44,865 nucleotides of DNA from Candidatus Uhrbacteria bacterium (GTDB lineage Bacteria; Patescibacteriota; Patescibacteriia; JACPHY01): contig JACPHY010000016.1 in the NCBI GenBank assembly GCA_016188355.1, positions 130,345-175,209 of the forward strand, given 5' to 3'. Below, piece by piece: positions 28,434 to 39,555 of the stretch. The notes below the pieces were generated by a model. It saw only the letters and a list, made by a program, of their open reading frames with translations, searched no databases and had not been told where the DNA came from. The first letter of the stretch is position 1, and every line of letters begins with the position of its first letter. The position numbers and the translations under genes are program-made.

Positions 28434-29989
28434 AGAAGGATCATCACATCGTGGAAAAGCTCCGACAGCAGATCGAGCAGTACACCCCATCCGCAACGAC
28501 CGAAGCAATCGGTACGGTGCTGGATGTGGGTGATGGGATTGCGCGGGTGGGAGGTCTCCCGAAGGCCATGGCTGCAGAGATGCTGGAGATCGTCGCGCAT
28601 GGAGATGCCGCAGCGGATCCAGTGCGTGCGGTCGCGCTCAATTTGGATGAGGACATGATTGGGGTGGTGATTCTCGGCGATGCGTCCCGCGTGCATGTGG
28701 GTGATCGCGTGCGCGGTACGGGACACGTGCTCTCCGTTCCCGCAGGTCCGGCATTTGTGGGGCGCGTCGTTGATGCATTGGGGAACCCCTTGGATGGCGG
28801 TGGACCGATTGCCGCGGCTGCTTCGATGCCCATCGAGCGTGTCGCGCCGGGCGTGATCACGCGAGAAGCCGTGCGCCAGCCGGTGGAGACGGGAATTACC
28901 GCGATCGACGCGATGATCCCGATTGGTCGCGGCCAGCGTGAACTGATTATCGGCGACCGGCAGACGGGGAAGACTGCCATTGCGGTCGATGCAATCATCA
29001 ATCAGCAGGGGAAAGATCTGACGTGTGTGTACGTGGCGATTGGTCAGAAGGAGTCGAAGGTGGCAAAACTGGTGGCGAAACTTCGGGCATCCGGCGCCAT
29101 GGAACACACGATTGTGGTGCTCGCAGGCGCCTCGTCTCCTGCGGCATTGTGGTACCTGGCCCCGTTTGCGGGATGTGCGATGGGGGAGTGGTTCATGGGG
29201 CAGGGGAAGGACGTGCTCATTGTTTACGACGACCTCAGCAAACATGCGTGGGCGTACCGTCAAATTTCTTTACTGTTGAAGCGTCCCCCTGGCCGCGAGG
29301 CGTATCCCGGGGATATCTTCTATCTCCATTCTCGGCTGCTCGAGCGCGCCGCGAAATTGAATCAGGAGCATGGCGGGGGCTCCATCACCGCACTGCCGAT
29401 CATTGAGACGCAGGCCGGTGATGTATCGGCGTACATCCCGACGAACGTGATCTCAATTACCGATGGGCAAATCTACCTCGAGCCGGATCTTTTTTATAAG
29501 GGGGTTCGCCCGGCGGTGAACGTGGGGCTCTCCGTATCCCGCGTAGGTTCTGCGGCGCAGCGGAAGGCGATGAAGAAGGTGTCGGGCAAGCTGCGTCTCG
29601 AACTCGCGCAATTCCGTGAGCTCGAAGCATTTGCGCAATTTGCTTCGGAGCTCGACGAGAGTACGAGAAAGCAGATTGATCGTGGACGTCGGCTGGTCGA
29701 GATTCTGAAGCAGGGCCAGTACGAGCCGCGCGGATTCGTGGATCAAGTAGCGTTTGTGTTTGCGGGTACACAGGGATATCTGGATGCGGTTCCCGTGGAG
29801 CGTGTGGGTGCGTGGATGTCGTCCTTCCGCGACTTTCTGCGGGATGTGCACGGATCGGTAGCGCGCGGCATCATGGAGAGTGGTGAATTGACCCCGGAGT
29901 ACGATGGGGCGCTCCGAAAAGCAATAGAGGAATTCAATCGGAATTTCCTTTCCGTGCATCCTACGGAAGCGGCGGGCGAGCGTGCATGA
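28430..29989 (+). CDS. atpA: F-type ATP synthase subunit alpha
   Basis: [27 protein letters not shown]; conserved alpha-subunit sequence throughout. Confidence 0.97.
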   Translation: MKKDHHIVEKLRQQIEQYTPSATTEAIGTVLDVGDGIARVGGLPKAMAAEMLEIVAHGDAAADPVRAVALNLDEDMIGVVILGDASRVHVGDRVRGTGHVLSVPAGPAFVGRVVDALGNPLDGGGPIAAAASMPIERVAPGVITREAVRQPVETGITAIDAMIPIGRGQRELIIGDRQTGKTAIAVDAIINQQGKDLTCVYVAIGQKESKVAKLVAKLRASGAMEHTIVVLAGASSPAALWYLAPFAGCAMGEWFMGQGKDVLIVYDDLSKHAWAYRQISLLLKRPPGREAYPGDIFYLHSRLLERAAKLNQEHGGGSITALPIIETQAGDVSAYIPTNVISITDGQIYLEPDLFYKGVRPAVNVGLSVSRVGSAAQRKAMKKVSGKLRLELAQFRELEAFAQFASELDESTRKQIDRGRRLVEILKQGQYEPRGFVDQVAFVFAGTQGYLDAVPVERVGAWMSSFRDFLRDVHGSVARGIMESGELTPEYDGALRKAIEEFNRNFLSVHPTEAAGERA

Positions 29990-30002
29990 TGGGTATTCTC
30001 GT

Positions 30003-32368
<2,366 letters not shown>

Positions 32369-32375
32369 AAGAAAA

Positions 32376-32403
32376 CAACCGCCCGGTGTATGCGGGGCGG
32401 TTG
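32376..32403. terminator. Hairpin terminator (T-run strongest on minus strand)
   Basis: CAACCGCCC-ggtgtatgcg-GGGCGGTTG flanked by aaaagaaaa on the left. Confidence 0.7.
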
Positions 32404-32680
32404 CGAGTGTTTCCTGTCGGGATTCCTTTGTGCATGCATGCCGCACGCATCCAGTGGCACGGAAGATTGCCCGACCGTAGCTGCGCGTTATGTCGCTCGC
32501 GTACGTGAGGTCGAGGCAGCGCGCCTCGCGTATGCGGAGGAGCACGATGCTCCCAATGGCGACCCCGGGGGAATCCCGGGAAGGTCACCATACGACGGGG
32601 TCATGAGAGGCAAAGAGCGAGATGCGGCGGGAGCGCGAGTTCCGTGTCTCGGCCAGCGACTGGCGCCCCGCACCGCTGAG
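32404..32680 (-). ncRNA. Candidate minus-strand non-coding transcript between atpD and atpC
   Basis: Minus strand carries an extended -10-like TGATATACT at about 32682-32690 and ends at the 32376-32403 terminator; no convincing ORF. Confidence 0.3.
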
Positions 32681-32873
32681 TATATCAAAATTTTTTCAAG
32701 AGACTCATGAGAGCAGGAGGGCCGAGGACCGGACTCTTTAGCCGACGATGCTCTCTTGAGTATTGCGCGCGCCAGAAATCCGTCCGATGCGCTCAACAAA
32801 AGCTACAATAGCACAAGGAAGTCGGGGCGTCAAGACCGACCACCTGAAATTCGTCATTTTTGTATCATTACAC

Positions 32874-33314
32874 ATGATCCAGCTTTCCATCATCACGCCA
32901 GAGCGGACCATTTTTGATGGCGCAGTTGATCAGGTGACCCTTCGGACGACCGAGGGGGAGATTACCGTACTCCCGCACCATCTCCCGCTCGTGAGCGTAC
33001 TCGCGCCAGGGGAGCTCAGATTGCGACATGCGGGCCAGGAGGTTCCCATGGTGATCGCTGGTGGGTTCGTTGAGGTCTTTTCGGGAAGCCGCGTCGCGAT
33101 TCTCGCCGACGATGCGCTGCGGGTGGAGGAAATTGATATCGCGGCGATTGAGGCTGCGCGCGAGCGCGCACGCGAAGCGCTACTCGGTGTCCGACATGCG
33201 GATGATGTTTCGTTTGCTGCTGCAGCGGCCGCGCTCGAAAAGGAATTGGCGCGTCTTCGTGTGGCGCGGAAATACCGCGGGAGTCGATTGATAACACCTC
33301 CGAGTCACGAATAA
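32874..33314 (+). CDS. atpC: F-type ATP synthase subunit epsilon (detached from atpD)
   Basis: IQLSIITPERTIFDGAVDQVTLRTTEGEITVLPHHLPLVSVLAPGELRL. Confidence 0.93.
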   Translation: MIQLSIITPERTIFDGAVDQVTLRTTEGEITVLPHHLPLVSVLAPGELRLRHAGQEVPMVIAGGFVEVFSGSRVAILADDALRVEEIDIAAIEAARERAREALLGVRHADDVSFAAAAAALEKELARLRVARKYRGSRLITPPSHE

Positions 33315-33318
33315 AAAA

Positions 33319-33353
33319 GACCCCTGCTGCCACCGGATTGGCGGACAGGGGTC
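33319..33353 (-). terminator. Terminator (minus strand T-run)
   Basis: GACCCCTG...CAGGGGTC with TTTTTTATT on the minus strand. Confidence 0.7.
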
Positions 33354-33354
33354 A

Positions 33355-33760
33355 TCATGGCGTACCTACTCCCGGAGTCTCGGGAGACTTTTTGCGTGGC
33401 GCCTTTTCGCTTCCGGAAGGCATCCCCGCAACGTCGGGCTACTAGACTCACCGCAGTCCGACGATTTTTGAGCAACCAGGCGACGCCGTCGCCCGATTGA
33501 TGCCGCCTCCGTCTACGAAATCGGAGAGCGACGCTGCGCAGGCATGGGAGGGGGCTCAGCCGGCCCCATGTGTGGAGTCCCGCCGAGCTGATCGGGGTTC
33601 GGCCTGCGATGGGAACCGTGAGGCATCCCGCGCACAGCACAGCGGAGGTGGAATGCGTACCAACCTTCAGGCGCTGTGCTGTGCGGGGATCGATCGCCGA
33701 GTGGGCCGGCGAGCGTACGTTTCTATTGCTGCCCACTCAGCGATCGAGATCGAGGCAATT
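33355..33760. ncRNA. Candidate structured non-coding RNA region
   Basis: No credible CDS; several stems including a 14-bp perfect inverted repeat CGCACAGCACAGCG / CGCTGTGCTGTGCG (about 33631-33686). Confidence 0.35.
33369..33394 (+). terminator. Terminator downstream of atpC
   Basis: CTCCCG-gagtct-CGGGAG ACTTTTT. Confidence 0.65.
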
Positions 33761-33934
33761 GGCAATTGGCGAGTCGTGGCAGTCGGTGCGAGAGCAGCGG
33801 CCACCCATCGACAAGCACCACACTACTCATCCTTTTGGTTCTTGTCTGATGATTGCGATTCTAATTTTAGCTTACTCAAGCCACCATTTCTTTGTTTGGA
33901 GAAGCATCTATCCAGATTCCTTTGGGTTCACTGA

Positions 33935-33962
33935 TCTCATATTCGTACGAATAAACGAATAA
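33935..33962 (+). repeat. Dispersed intergenic motif copy 3
   Basis: TCTCATATTCGTACGAATAAaCGAATAA. Confidence 0.85.
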
Positions 33963-34113
33963 TATTTTATCCACTGGCCGACAAAAATAAAAATCGGGCA
34001 GTTGGCCGAGCAGAGCAATGCATCGGCTGGGAAAAGCGGAAATTGTTAATATGGATTGACGATTCCGTTTCCGGATGTACGGTGGAAGTTGGTCGAGAGA
34101 AAGAGGGGACCAC

Positions 34114-35271
34114 ATGCAGCAGACGGATGCTCTTTTTTATTTTCGCGCTCGCGAGGGGAAGCTCACGCATCCGAGACCTGAGTTTCAGGATCGCGAGCAT
34201 CTCCCGACGATCATCCAGCAGATTCTCGCTATCAACGAGCGACAATCTCGGCTGTACATGGAGGCCAGACCGGAGCGACGCCAACATTGGTGCACGTATC
34301 CTACGGCGTTCGCCTGCATCAAGTGTATGGATGGGCGAGTGCATCTCCCATCCATAACGGGGCTGCCCATGGGACTCGTGAAACCGTTTCGGGCGATGGG
34401 GGGGCGATTCGAGGTTTGGTGGCCCGCATTCAGGAAACGAATGCACAATTGGGTTGCCACCGTTCAGAGGAAGTATCACCTTCCCCACATCCCGGATTGT
34501 CCGGTTTCCTGTGGGGTGCTGGTGACCTATCACTACAGCGCGAGCGACCCGGACGGGGCTCGTCATCTTGGTTGTCGGGGGTGGAGGTACGACACCGCCG
34601 CGGGGCGAGCGCACGCGGAGCGCTTGGCTCGCGACATCCATGACGCATTCATGGGGCAGGCGATTCCGTTCGTGGTGGGCGTGGAGACGGATTCCAGAAG
34701 TTTGATTTTCCACGGTACGGAAGGTGATGTTTCTGGTATGGATTGCGTAGGGAAGTCCGAGGAAGAGGTGCGATGGAATATTGTGCGCGCCTTTCCGGGG
34801 GTCGATACGCAGGTGGCGCATGATCTGGTTCCATTTCTCACGGGAAACGCGCGGCGAGTGGCCGATCAGCTCACGCGGCCACGGGAAACGGAAGCGCTGG
34901 GGCATCAGGAGCGCGTGATTGCTATTGGCCACGGGTTCGATTACTGGATCAGCGAGGAAAATCTCGCAGTCGTCGTGGATGACGCGGATCCCAATCTCGA
35001 CGCACCAATTGCGGCAGCTGCGGCAATCGTCGCCGAGAATGTGGCTGCGCGTCCGGTAACGGAAGAGACGCTCCTGCTGGCAAGCGTGCCGTATAGCGTG
35101 CCGGGAATCGAGTGGAATCTCTCCGTGATGAGCGCCCAGGGGCTCTGCCGATATGCCTTGGAGTATCTTCCAAAGGAATTCGTGCATGTGTTCAATGGGG
35201 GCCGACTGCGCGTGCTCATTGGCGTGACCAACGAGGAGACGAAACTCCTCGAGCCAATCGCGTATCGGTGA
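34114..35271 (+). CDS. Beta-carbonic-anhydrase-like protein (CsoSCA-like candidate)
   Basis: CMDGRVHLPSITGLPMGLVKPFRAMGG resembles the beta-CA C-x-D-x-R ... RNAGG region; a downstream HLGC gives the H-x2-C half of a Zn site. Confidence 0.6.
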   Translation: MQQTDALFYFRAREGKLTHPRPEFQDREHLPTIIQQILAINERQSRLYMEARPERRQHWCTYPTAFACIKCMDGRVHLPSITGLPMGLVKPFRAMGGRFEVWWPAFRKRMHNWVATVQRKYHLPHIPDCPVSCGVLVTYHYSASDPDGARHLGCRGWRYDTAAGRAHAERLARDIHDAFMGQAIPFVVGVETDSRSLIFHGTEGDVSGMDCVGKSEEEVRWNIVRAFPGVDTQVAHDLVPFLTGNARRVADQLTRPRETEALGHQERVIAIGHGFDYWISEENLAVVVDDADPNLDAPIAAAAAIVAENVAARPVTEETLLLASVPYSVPGIEWNLSVMSAQGLCRYALEYLPKEFVHVFNGGRLRVLIGVTNEETKLLEPIAYR

Positions 35272-35282
35272 GGACGCAGTAG

Positions 35283-35312
35283 ACCGGACCCCACATATGG
35301 GGTCCGGTTTCT
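35283..35312 (+). terminator. Rho-independent terminator
   Basis: ACCGGACCCCA-cata-TGGGGTCCGGT then TTCTTC. Confidence 0.85.
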
Positions 35313-35348
35313 TCAGACGAACGATGCCGCAGCAAAGGCTGTGGAAAC

Positions 35349-35966
35349 TTGATCCCAGACGATCCATCCGTTACGATTGCTTTCATTGGAGGTGTGTGGT
35401 TTATTGTTATGTATCTTCTGGACGTTTGGCGGCGGCTCCTTGGTGGTCCGCGCGTAACACGACCGAGGAGTGATTTTTTATTTTCCGATCAGCCGAAAGG
35501 GAAGGGAAACCACGAATACGATGCGGTGGGTCGTGAATTGCGCGCAACAATCCGAAGATTGTACGGCGGCAGGTCGCTCCGCATTCGTGCGGTCGATGGC
35601 GGATCGACGAATGCGGAGGAAATTGAACTCACGGCACTCGGGAATGCATACTACGATATCGAGCGCTTCGGTTTGGCTTTTGTGGCGTCGCCACGGCATG
35701 CGGACATGTTATTGGTTACCGGTCCGGTGACGCGAAATTTGGAACGGGCGGTGCGAACGACGTACGAAGCGGCTCCGCACCCCTGCATTGTGGTCGCAGT
35801 AGGTGATGGCGCGTGCACGGGCGGGATTTGGAAGGATTCGTACGCGGTGGTGGGTCCGGTCGATGCGGTCATTCCGGTGCACATTCGTATCCCGGGAGAC
35901 CCGCCTAACCCGACACAGATACTCCACGGGATTTTGCAGGCGATTCGGGGTGCGGCGAGTACATAA
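35349..35966 (+). CDS. Hydrogenase-4/complex-I small-subunit-like protein (HyfI/NuoB/EhrS-like) lacking FeS ligands
   Basis: ERFGLAFVASPRHADMLLVTGPVTRNLERAV matches the family; the four cluster cysteine positions read STNAEE, GDG and PGDPP. TTG start; N-terminal TM. Confidence 0.88.
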   Translation: MIPDDPSVTIAFIGGVWFIVMYLLDVWRRLLGGPRVTRPRSDFLFSDQPKGKGNHEYDAVGRELRATIRRLYGGRSLRIRAVDGGSTNAEEIELTALGNAYYDIERFGLAFVASPRHADMLLVTGPVTRNLERAVRTTYEAAPHPCIVVAVGDGACTGGIWKDSYAVVGPVDAVIPVHIRIPGDPPNPTQILHGILQAIRGAAST

Positions 35967-35969
35967 TGT

Positions 35970-37961
35970 ATGCAATGGTCATGGACGAGCATTGGCATTC
36001 TCGTGAGCATCGCGGGCACCTTGAGCGCAGCGTTGCTTGCATTGTGTGGACGCGGGTTGTGGACGCATCGCATGGTGCAGGTGGTACTCGCGATGAGTAC
36101 TGCAACGGGAGCAGTAGCGGGAGTCGTTTTTCTTTTTGGCAATCGAGTGCCCGTGCTCTTTGATGCGGTCGACGTGCTGTACGGCCTGCGATTAGTGCTG
36201 CATCCGCTTGCGGCGATTTTCTTCGTGATCGTGAATGGCATCGCATGCGCGGCGGCGCTCTACGCGATACCGTACGTCGCTGCGCACCAGCGCACGTACC
36301 ACGTGCCCATGGTGAATAGTGCGGTTGCGGTTTTCGTTTTTGGCATGCAGACCGTGCTCCTGGCGAGCAACGTGATCGGATTCATGTTCAGCTGGGAGCT
36401 CATGTCCATGGCGTCATTCTTTTTGGTCATGGCAGATCGCGACGAGGCGTCCGTGAAGGCGGCGATGCTCTACTTGGTCATGACGCACTTGGGTGCCGCC
36501 GCTATTCTCGCCGGATTTTCGGTGCTTGGGGGAGGAAATCCGTTGCTGGATTTTTCAGCACTCGCAACGTCGGCGCGGTCGCTGAGCAGTCCATATATCC
36601 TCCTGGCATTTGCCCTGTTCTTTTTTGGGTTTGGATCAAAAGCGGGCCTGGTGCCGCTCCATGTATGGCTTCCGGAAGCGCACCCACAAGCGCCGAGCCA
36701 TGTTTCTGCGCTCATGTCCGGGGTCATGCTGAAGATTGCGGTGTATGGATTCATTCTCACCGCCATGATGTTGCTTCCCGGGCTCCCTCCGGGGATTGGC
36801 ATGCTGGTTGCGGGAGTGGGTCTCGTTTCCGCGGTTGCTGGTTCGCTGGCGGCCGCTGCCAATCGAGATATCAAACAAACACTGGCATGGAGCTCCGTAG
36901 AGAATCTTGGGTTGATTTTTTGCATGCTGGGCGTTCATATGTTCGCCGCATCGCGCGGGATGCCGGAGCTTGCGGGAACGGCAGCAGCAGCAGCGCTGTT
37001 CCATTGTGTGGTGCATGCCATATTTAAGTCTGGTCTGTTTTTGACGGCCGGAGGCATTGTGCATGCGATGCACACGCGAAGTCTCGAGCGGATGGGGGGG
37101 CTAGCGGTCCGAATGCCGGTGCTCTCTGGGGCATTTTTGGTGCTTGCGTTGGGCGCGAGCGCACTCCCGCCGTTTGGCGCGTTTTTCGGTGAGTGGATGT
37201 TCCTCCGCGGACTGATCCATGCATTCGTGGGCGCGGATGCGGGAACAATGGCATTCCTCCTCGCAGTGTTCAGTGGGTTTGTATTCGCGAGTAGCATGGC
37301 CATCTTTGCCATGGTGAAGCTATTCGCGATCGCGTGCGTGGGGCAGCCGCGGAGTGCGGCGGCGGCACACGCACAAGAGCCTCCTCGCGGGCTCGTATAT
37401 CCGGTGCTCCTCCTCGCGGTAGGCATGATCATGAGTGGCGTCGCCGCGGCGACCATCCTTCGGGCGATCGGCATGGAGTATCTCGTGCGCACGGACCGTG
37501 TGTTCGCGCCCATAGTGGTTTCGGGAAGCGTGCTGCAGCCCGCTGGTCTTGCTGGCATGGTTATCCTTGCTCTAGTTCTTGCATTCTTGTTCCGGCGCCT
37601 GTGGACCGGGGATCCGCGGGAACGCACCTACCCTACCTGGGATTGCGGACAGCCGATCACCGCAGCGATGGAGTATACGGCAACGGCATTTTCTGCCCCG
37701 ATCCGCTTCTTCTTTCGTCCCATCCTGCAGAATCGAAAAATAGTGACCACCGCAGCGGTGGTGGCTACGAATGCATACGTGCGCTCGCATACCATGACGT
37801 TCGCATCCCGATCGCTTTGGATGGAGTACCTCCATCTCCCCATTGCGCGCCTCATTACCTGGAAATCGACACAGATCCGCAAACTGCAGAATGGGACCAT
37901 TCAGTTCTATCTCATTCTCATATTTCTCGCGCTGCTCGTAGCTCTGGTCATTGCCGTATGA
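35970..37961 (+). CDS. Hydrogenase-4 component B-like / NuoL-M-N antiporter family subunit
   Basis: FMFSWELMSMASFFLV; FGSKAGLVPLHVWLPEAHPQAPSHVSALMSGVMLK; FHCVVHAIFKSGLFLTAG. Confidence 0.92.
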   Translation: MQWSWTSIGILVSIAGTLSAALLALCGRGLWTHRMVQVVLAMSTATGAVAGVVFLFGNRVPVLFDAVDVLYGLRLVLHPLAAIFFVIVNGIACAAALYAIPYVAAHQRTYHVPMVNSAVAVFVFGMQTVLLASNVIGFMFSWELMSMASFFLVMADRDEASVKAAMLYLVMTHLGAAAILAGFSVLGGGNPLLDFSALATSARSLSSPYILLAFALFFFGFGSKAGLVPLHVWLPEAHPQAPSHVSALMSGVMLKIAVYGFILTAMMLLPGLPPGIGMLVAGVGLVSAVAGSLAAAANRDIKQTLAWSSVENLGLIFCMLGVHMFAASRGMPELAGTAAAAALFHCVVHAIFKSGLFLTAGGIVHAMHTRSLERMGGLAVRMPVLSGAFLVLALGASALPPFGAFFGEWMFLRGLIHAFVGADAGTMAFLLAVFSGFVFASSMAIFAMVKLFAIACVGQPRSAAAAHAQEPPRGLVYPVLLLAVGMIMSGVAAATILRAIGMEYLVRTDRVFAPIVVSGSVLQPAGLAGMVILALVLAFLFRRLWTGDPRERTYPTWDCGQPITAAMEYTATAFSAPIRFFFRPILQNRKIVTTAAVVATNAYVRSHTMTFASRSLWMEYLHLPIARLITWKSTQIRKLQNGTIQFYLILIFLALLVALVIAV

Positions 37962-38905
37962 GCTCTCTTCTCATCACGGTGTTGCAGTTCCTTTTGGTGC
38001 TTGGGTGCGCGCCGTTTGCGACAGGCATGGTGCGCTGGGTCAAGGCGCGGATGCAGGGGCGTGCCGGAGCGTCGCCATTGCTTCCGTATTACACGTTGGC
38101 GACGCTCTTTCGGAAAGAAATGGTGATTTCCCCCGTGACCTCTTGGGTATTCCGCGTTTCGCCGTTTGTGGTGCTCGCGACGGCACTGGTGGTATCGGCG
38201 GTGCTGCCGTTGCTCTCGGGAGGTGGCATGTTCGCGGGGAATGGAGACGATTTTCTCTTTTTTGCCGGCATATTGATGCTGGGGTCCGTATTTTTGGTGT
38301 TGGGTGGTCTGGATCCCGGCAGTGCATTTGGTGGCATGGGAGCGAGTCGTGAGATGACGATCGCCACATTAATTGAGCCTGCGGTGATGGTGACGCTGAC
38401 CGCGTTCGCCGCGGCGAGTGGAACGGGTAGCACCAGTGGCATGCTTGCGGCGGGGGGAGGATACCTGCTCGCACACCCAGCACTCCTGCTGAGTGTGCTC
38501 GCGTTTGTTTTTGTTCTACTCGCGGAGAATGCACGATATCCCGTGGATAATCCCGCAACCCATCTCGAGCTTACGATGGTCCATGAGGCGATGGTGTTAG
38601 AGTACTCTGGACCATATCTCGCCATGCTGGAGTTCGCGTCGAGTATTAAGTTGGCGGTCTTCGCAATATTCCTGGGGAATCTCCTCGTTCCGCAGACCCT
38701 GCTCCCGGTGGGCGGCGGTGCGGAGAGTTTGGTGGTTGCGGTGCTCGGCATGGCTGCGAAGTTGACGATCATGATGGTGTTATTGGCACTGCTCGAATCC
38801 ACGATTCCGAAGATGCGGTTCTACCGTATGCAAGAATACTCCGCAATGGCATTTGGGATCGCGCTTGCGGGATTAGTGCTGACCATTCTCCCGAATATTG
38901 TATGA
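37958..38905 (+). CDS. Hydrogenase-4 component C-like / NuoH-like subunit
   Basis: ARMQGRAGASPLLPYYTLATLFRKE; ENARYPVDNPATHLELTMVHEAMVLEYSG. Confidence 0.92.
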   Translation: MSSLLITVLQFLLVLGCAPFATGMVRWVKARMQGRAGASPLLPYYTLATLFRKEMVISPVTSWVFRVSPFVVLATALVVSAVLPLLSGGGMFAGNGDDFLFFAGILMLGSVFLVLGGLDPGSAFGGMGASREMTIATLIEPAVMVTLTAFAAASGTGSTSGMLAAGGGYLLAHPALLLSVLAFVFVLLAENARYPVDNPATHLELTMVHEAMVLEYSGPYLAMLEFASSIKLAVFAIFLGNLLVPQTLLPVGGGAESLVVAVLGMAAKLTIMMVLLALLESTIPKMRFYRMQEYSAMAFGIALAGLVLTILPNIV

Positions 38906-39552
38906 ATCTCCCGCTGGTCAATGCGGGAATTGCTGGAGTAGTCCTCATGACGTCCATGATGGCGGTGGCAACGTTTCGATTCCGGACGTTGGTGCGCTAT
39001 TTCGCGATTTCCTCCTTTCTGCTCGCGGTGCTGATTGCGGGTATTGGGTATGTTCATGCGAATGCACATCTCTACCCCATCGCGCTCGCGAATGTGTGCT
39101 TCAAGGTGATATTGATACCGCTCCTGCTCCTCCGCGCGGCGCGGGCATCGGGAGCGTCGGAGCGACTGCGGTCATATCTTCGGCCGGCATCAACGTACGC
39201 GGTGCTGCTCGGTATCCTGGTGTTCGTGTTCGTGGGGATTCGGCGATCGCCATTTTTTGGCCTGGTCGATCCGGGATACCTCCTGTACCTCGCGGTGAGT
39301 TTGGTGCTGATGGGATTCTTCATGATGATCGCACGCCGCGATGTGCTCTCGCAGATACTCGGATTCCTCATCATGGAAAATGGCATCGCGATGTTCTCCT
39401 ACGCAACCGTGAGTAGCCTCCCCATCCTCATTGAGCTTGGTATTTTCGTGACGGTGACCGTGGGCGCACTGCTCATGTCATTTTTGAGTAAGCACGTCCA
39501 GCAACTCTACGGCACCGAAGATACGGACATGCTCCGCGAACTCACGGATTAG
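38902..39552 (+). CDS. Hydrogenase-4 component E-like / NuoK-like subunit
   Basis: LGFLIMENGIAMFSYATVSSLPILIELGIFVTVTVGALLMSFL; overlaps the upstream stop. Confidence 0.88.
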   Translation: MNLPLVNAGIAGVVLMTSMMAVATFRFRTLVRYFAISSFLLAVLIAGIGYVHANAHLYPIALANVCFKVILIPLLLLRAARASGASERLRSYLRPASTYAVLLGILVFVFVGIRRSPFFGLVDPGYLLYLAVSLVLMGFFMMIARRDVLSQILGFLIMENGIAMFSYATVSSLPILIELGIFVTVTVGALLMSFLSKHVQQLYGTEDTDMLRELTD

Positions 39553-39555
39553 CGT

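Noticed and set aside
33305-33736. 143-aa minus-strand ORF
   Set aside because: Passes through terminator hairpins and has non-protein-like composition.
34114-35271. Carboxysome locus
   Set aside because: No RuBisCO or shell-protein genes in the window; only the CA-like protein is present.
33967-35367. 466-aa minus-strand ORF
   Set aside because: Antisense of the CA-like gene, whose plus-strand motifs and RBS are convincing.
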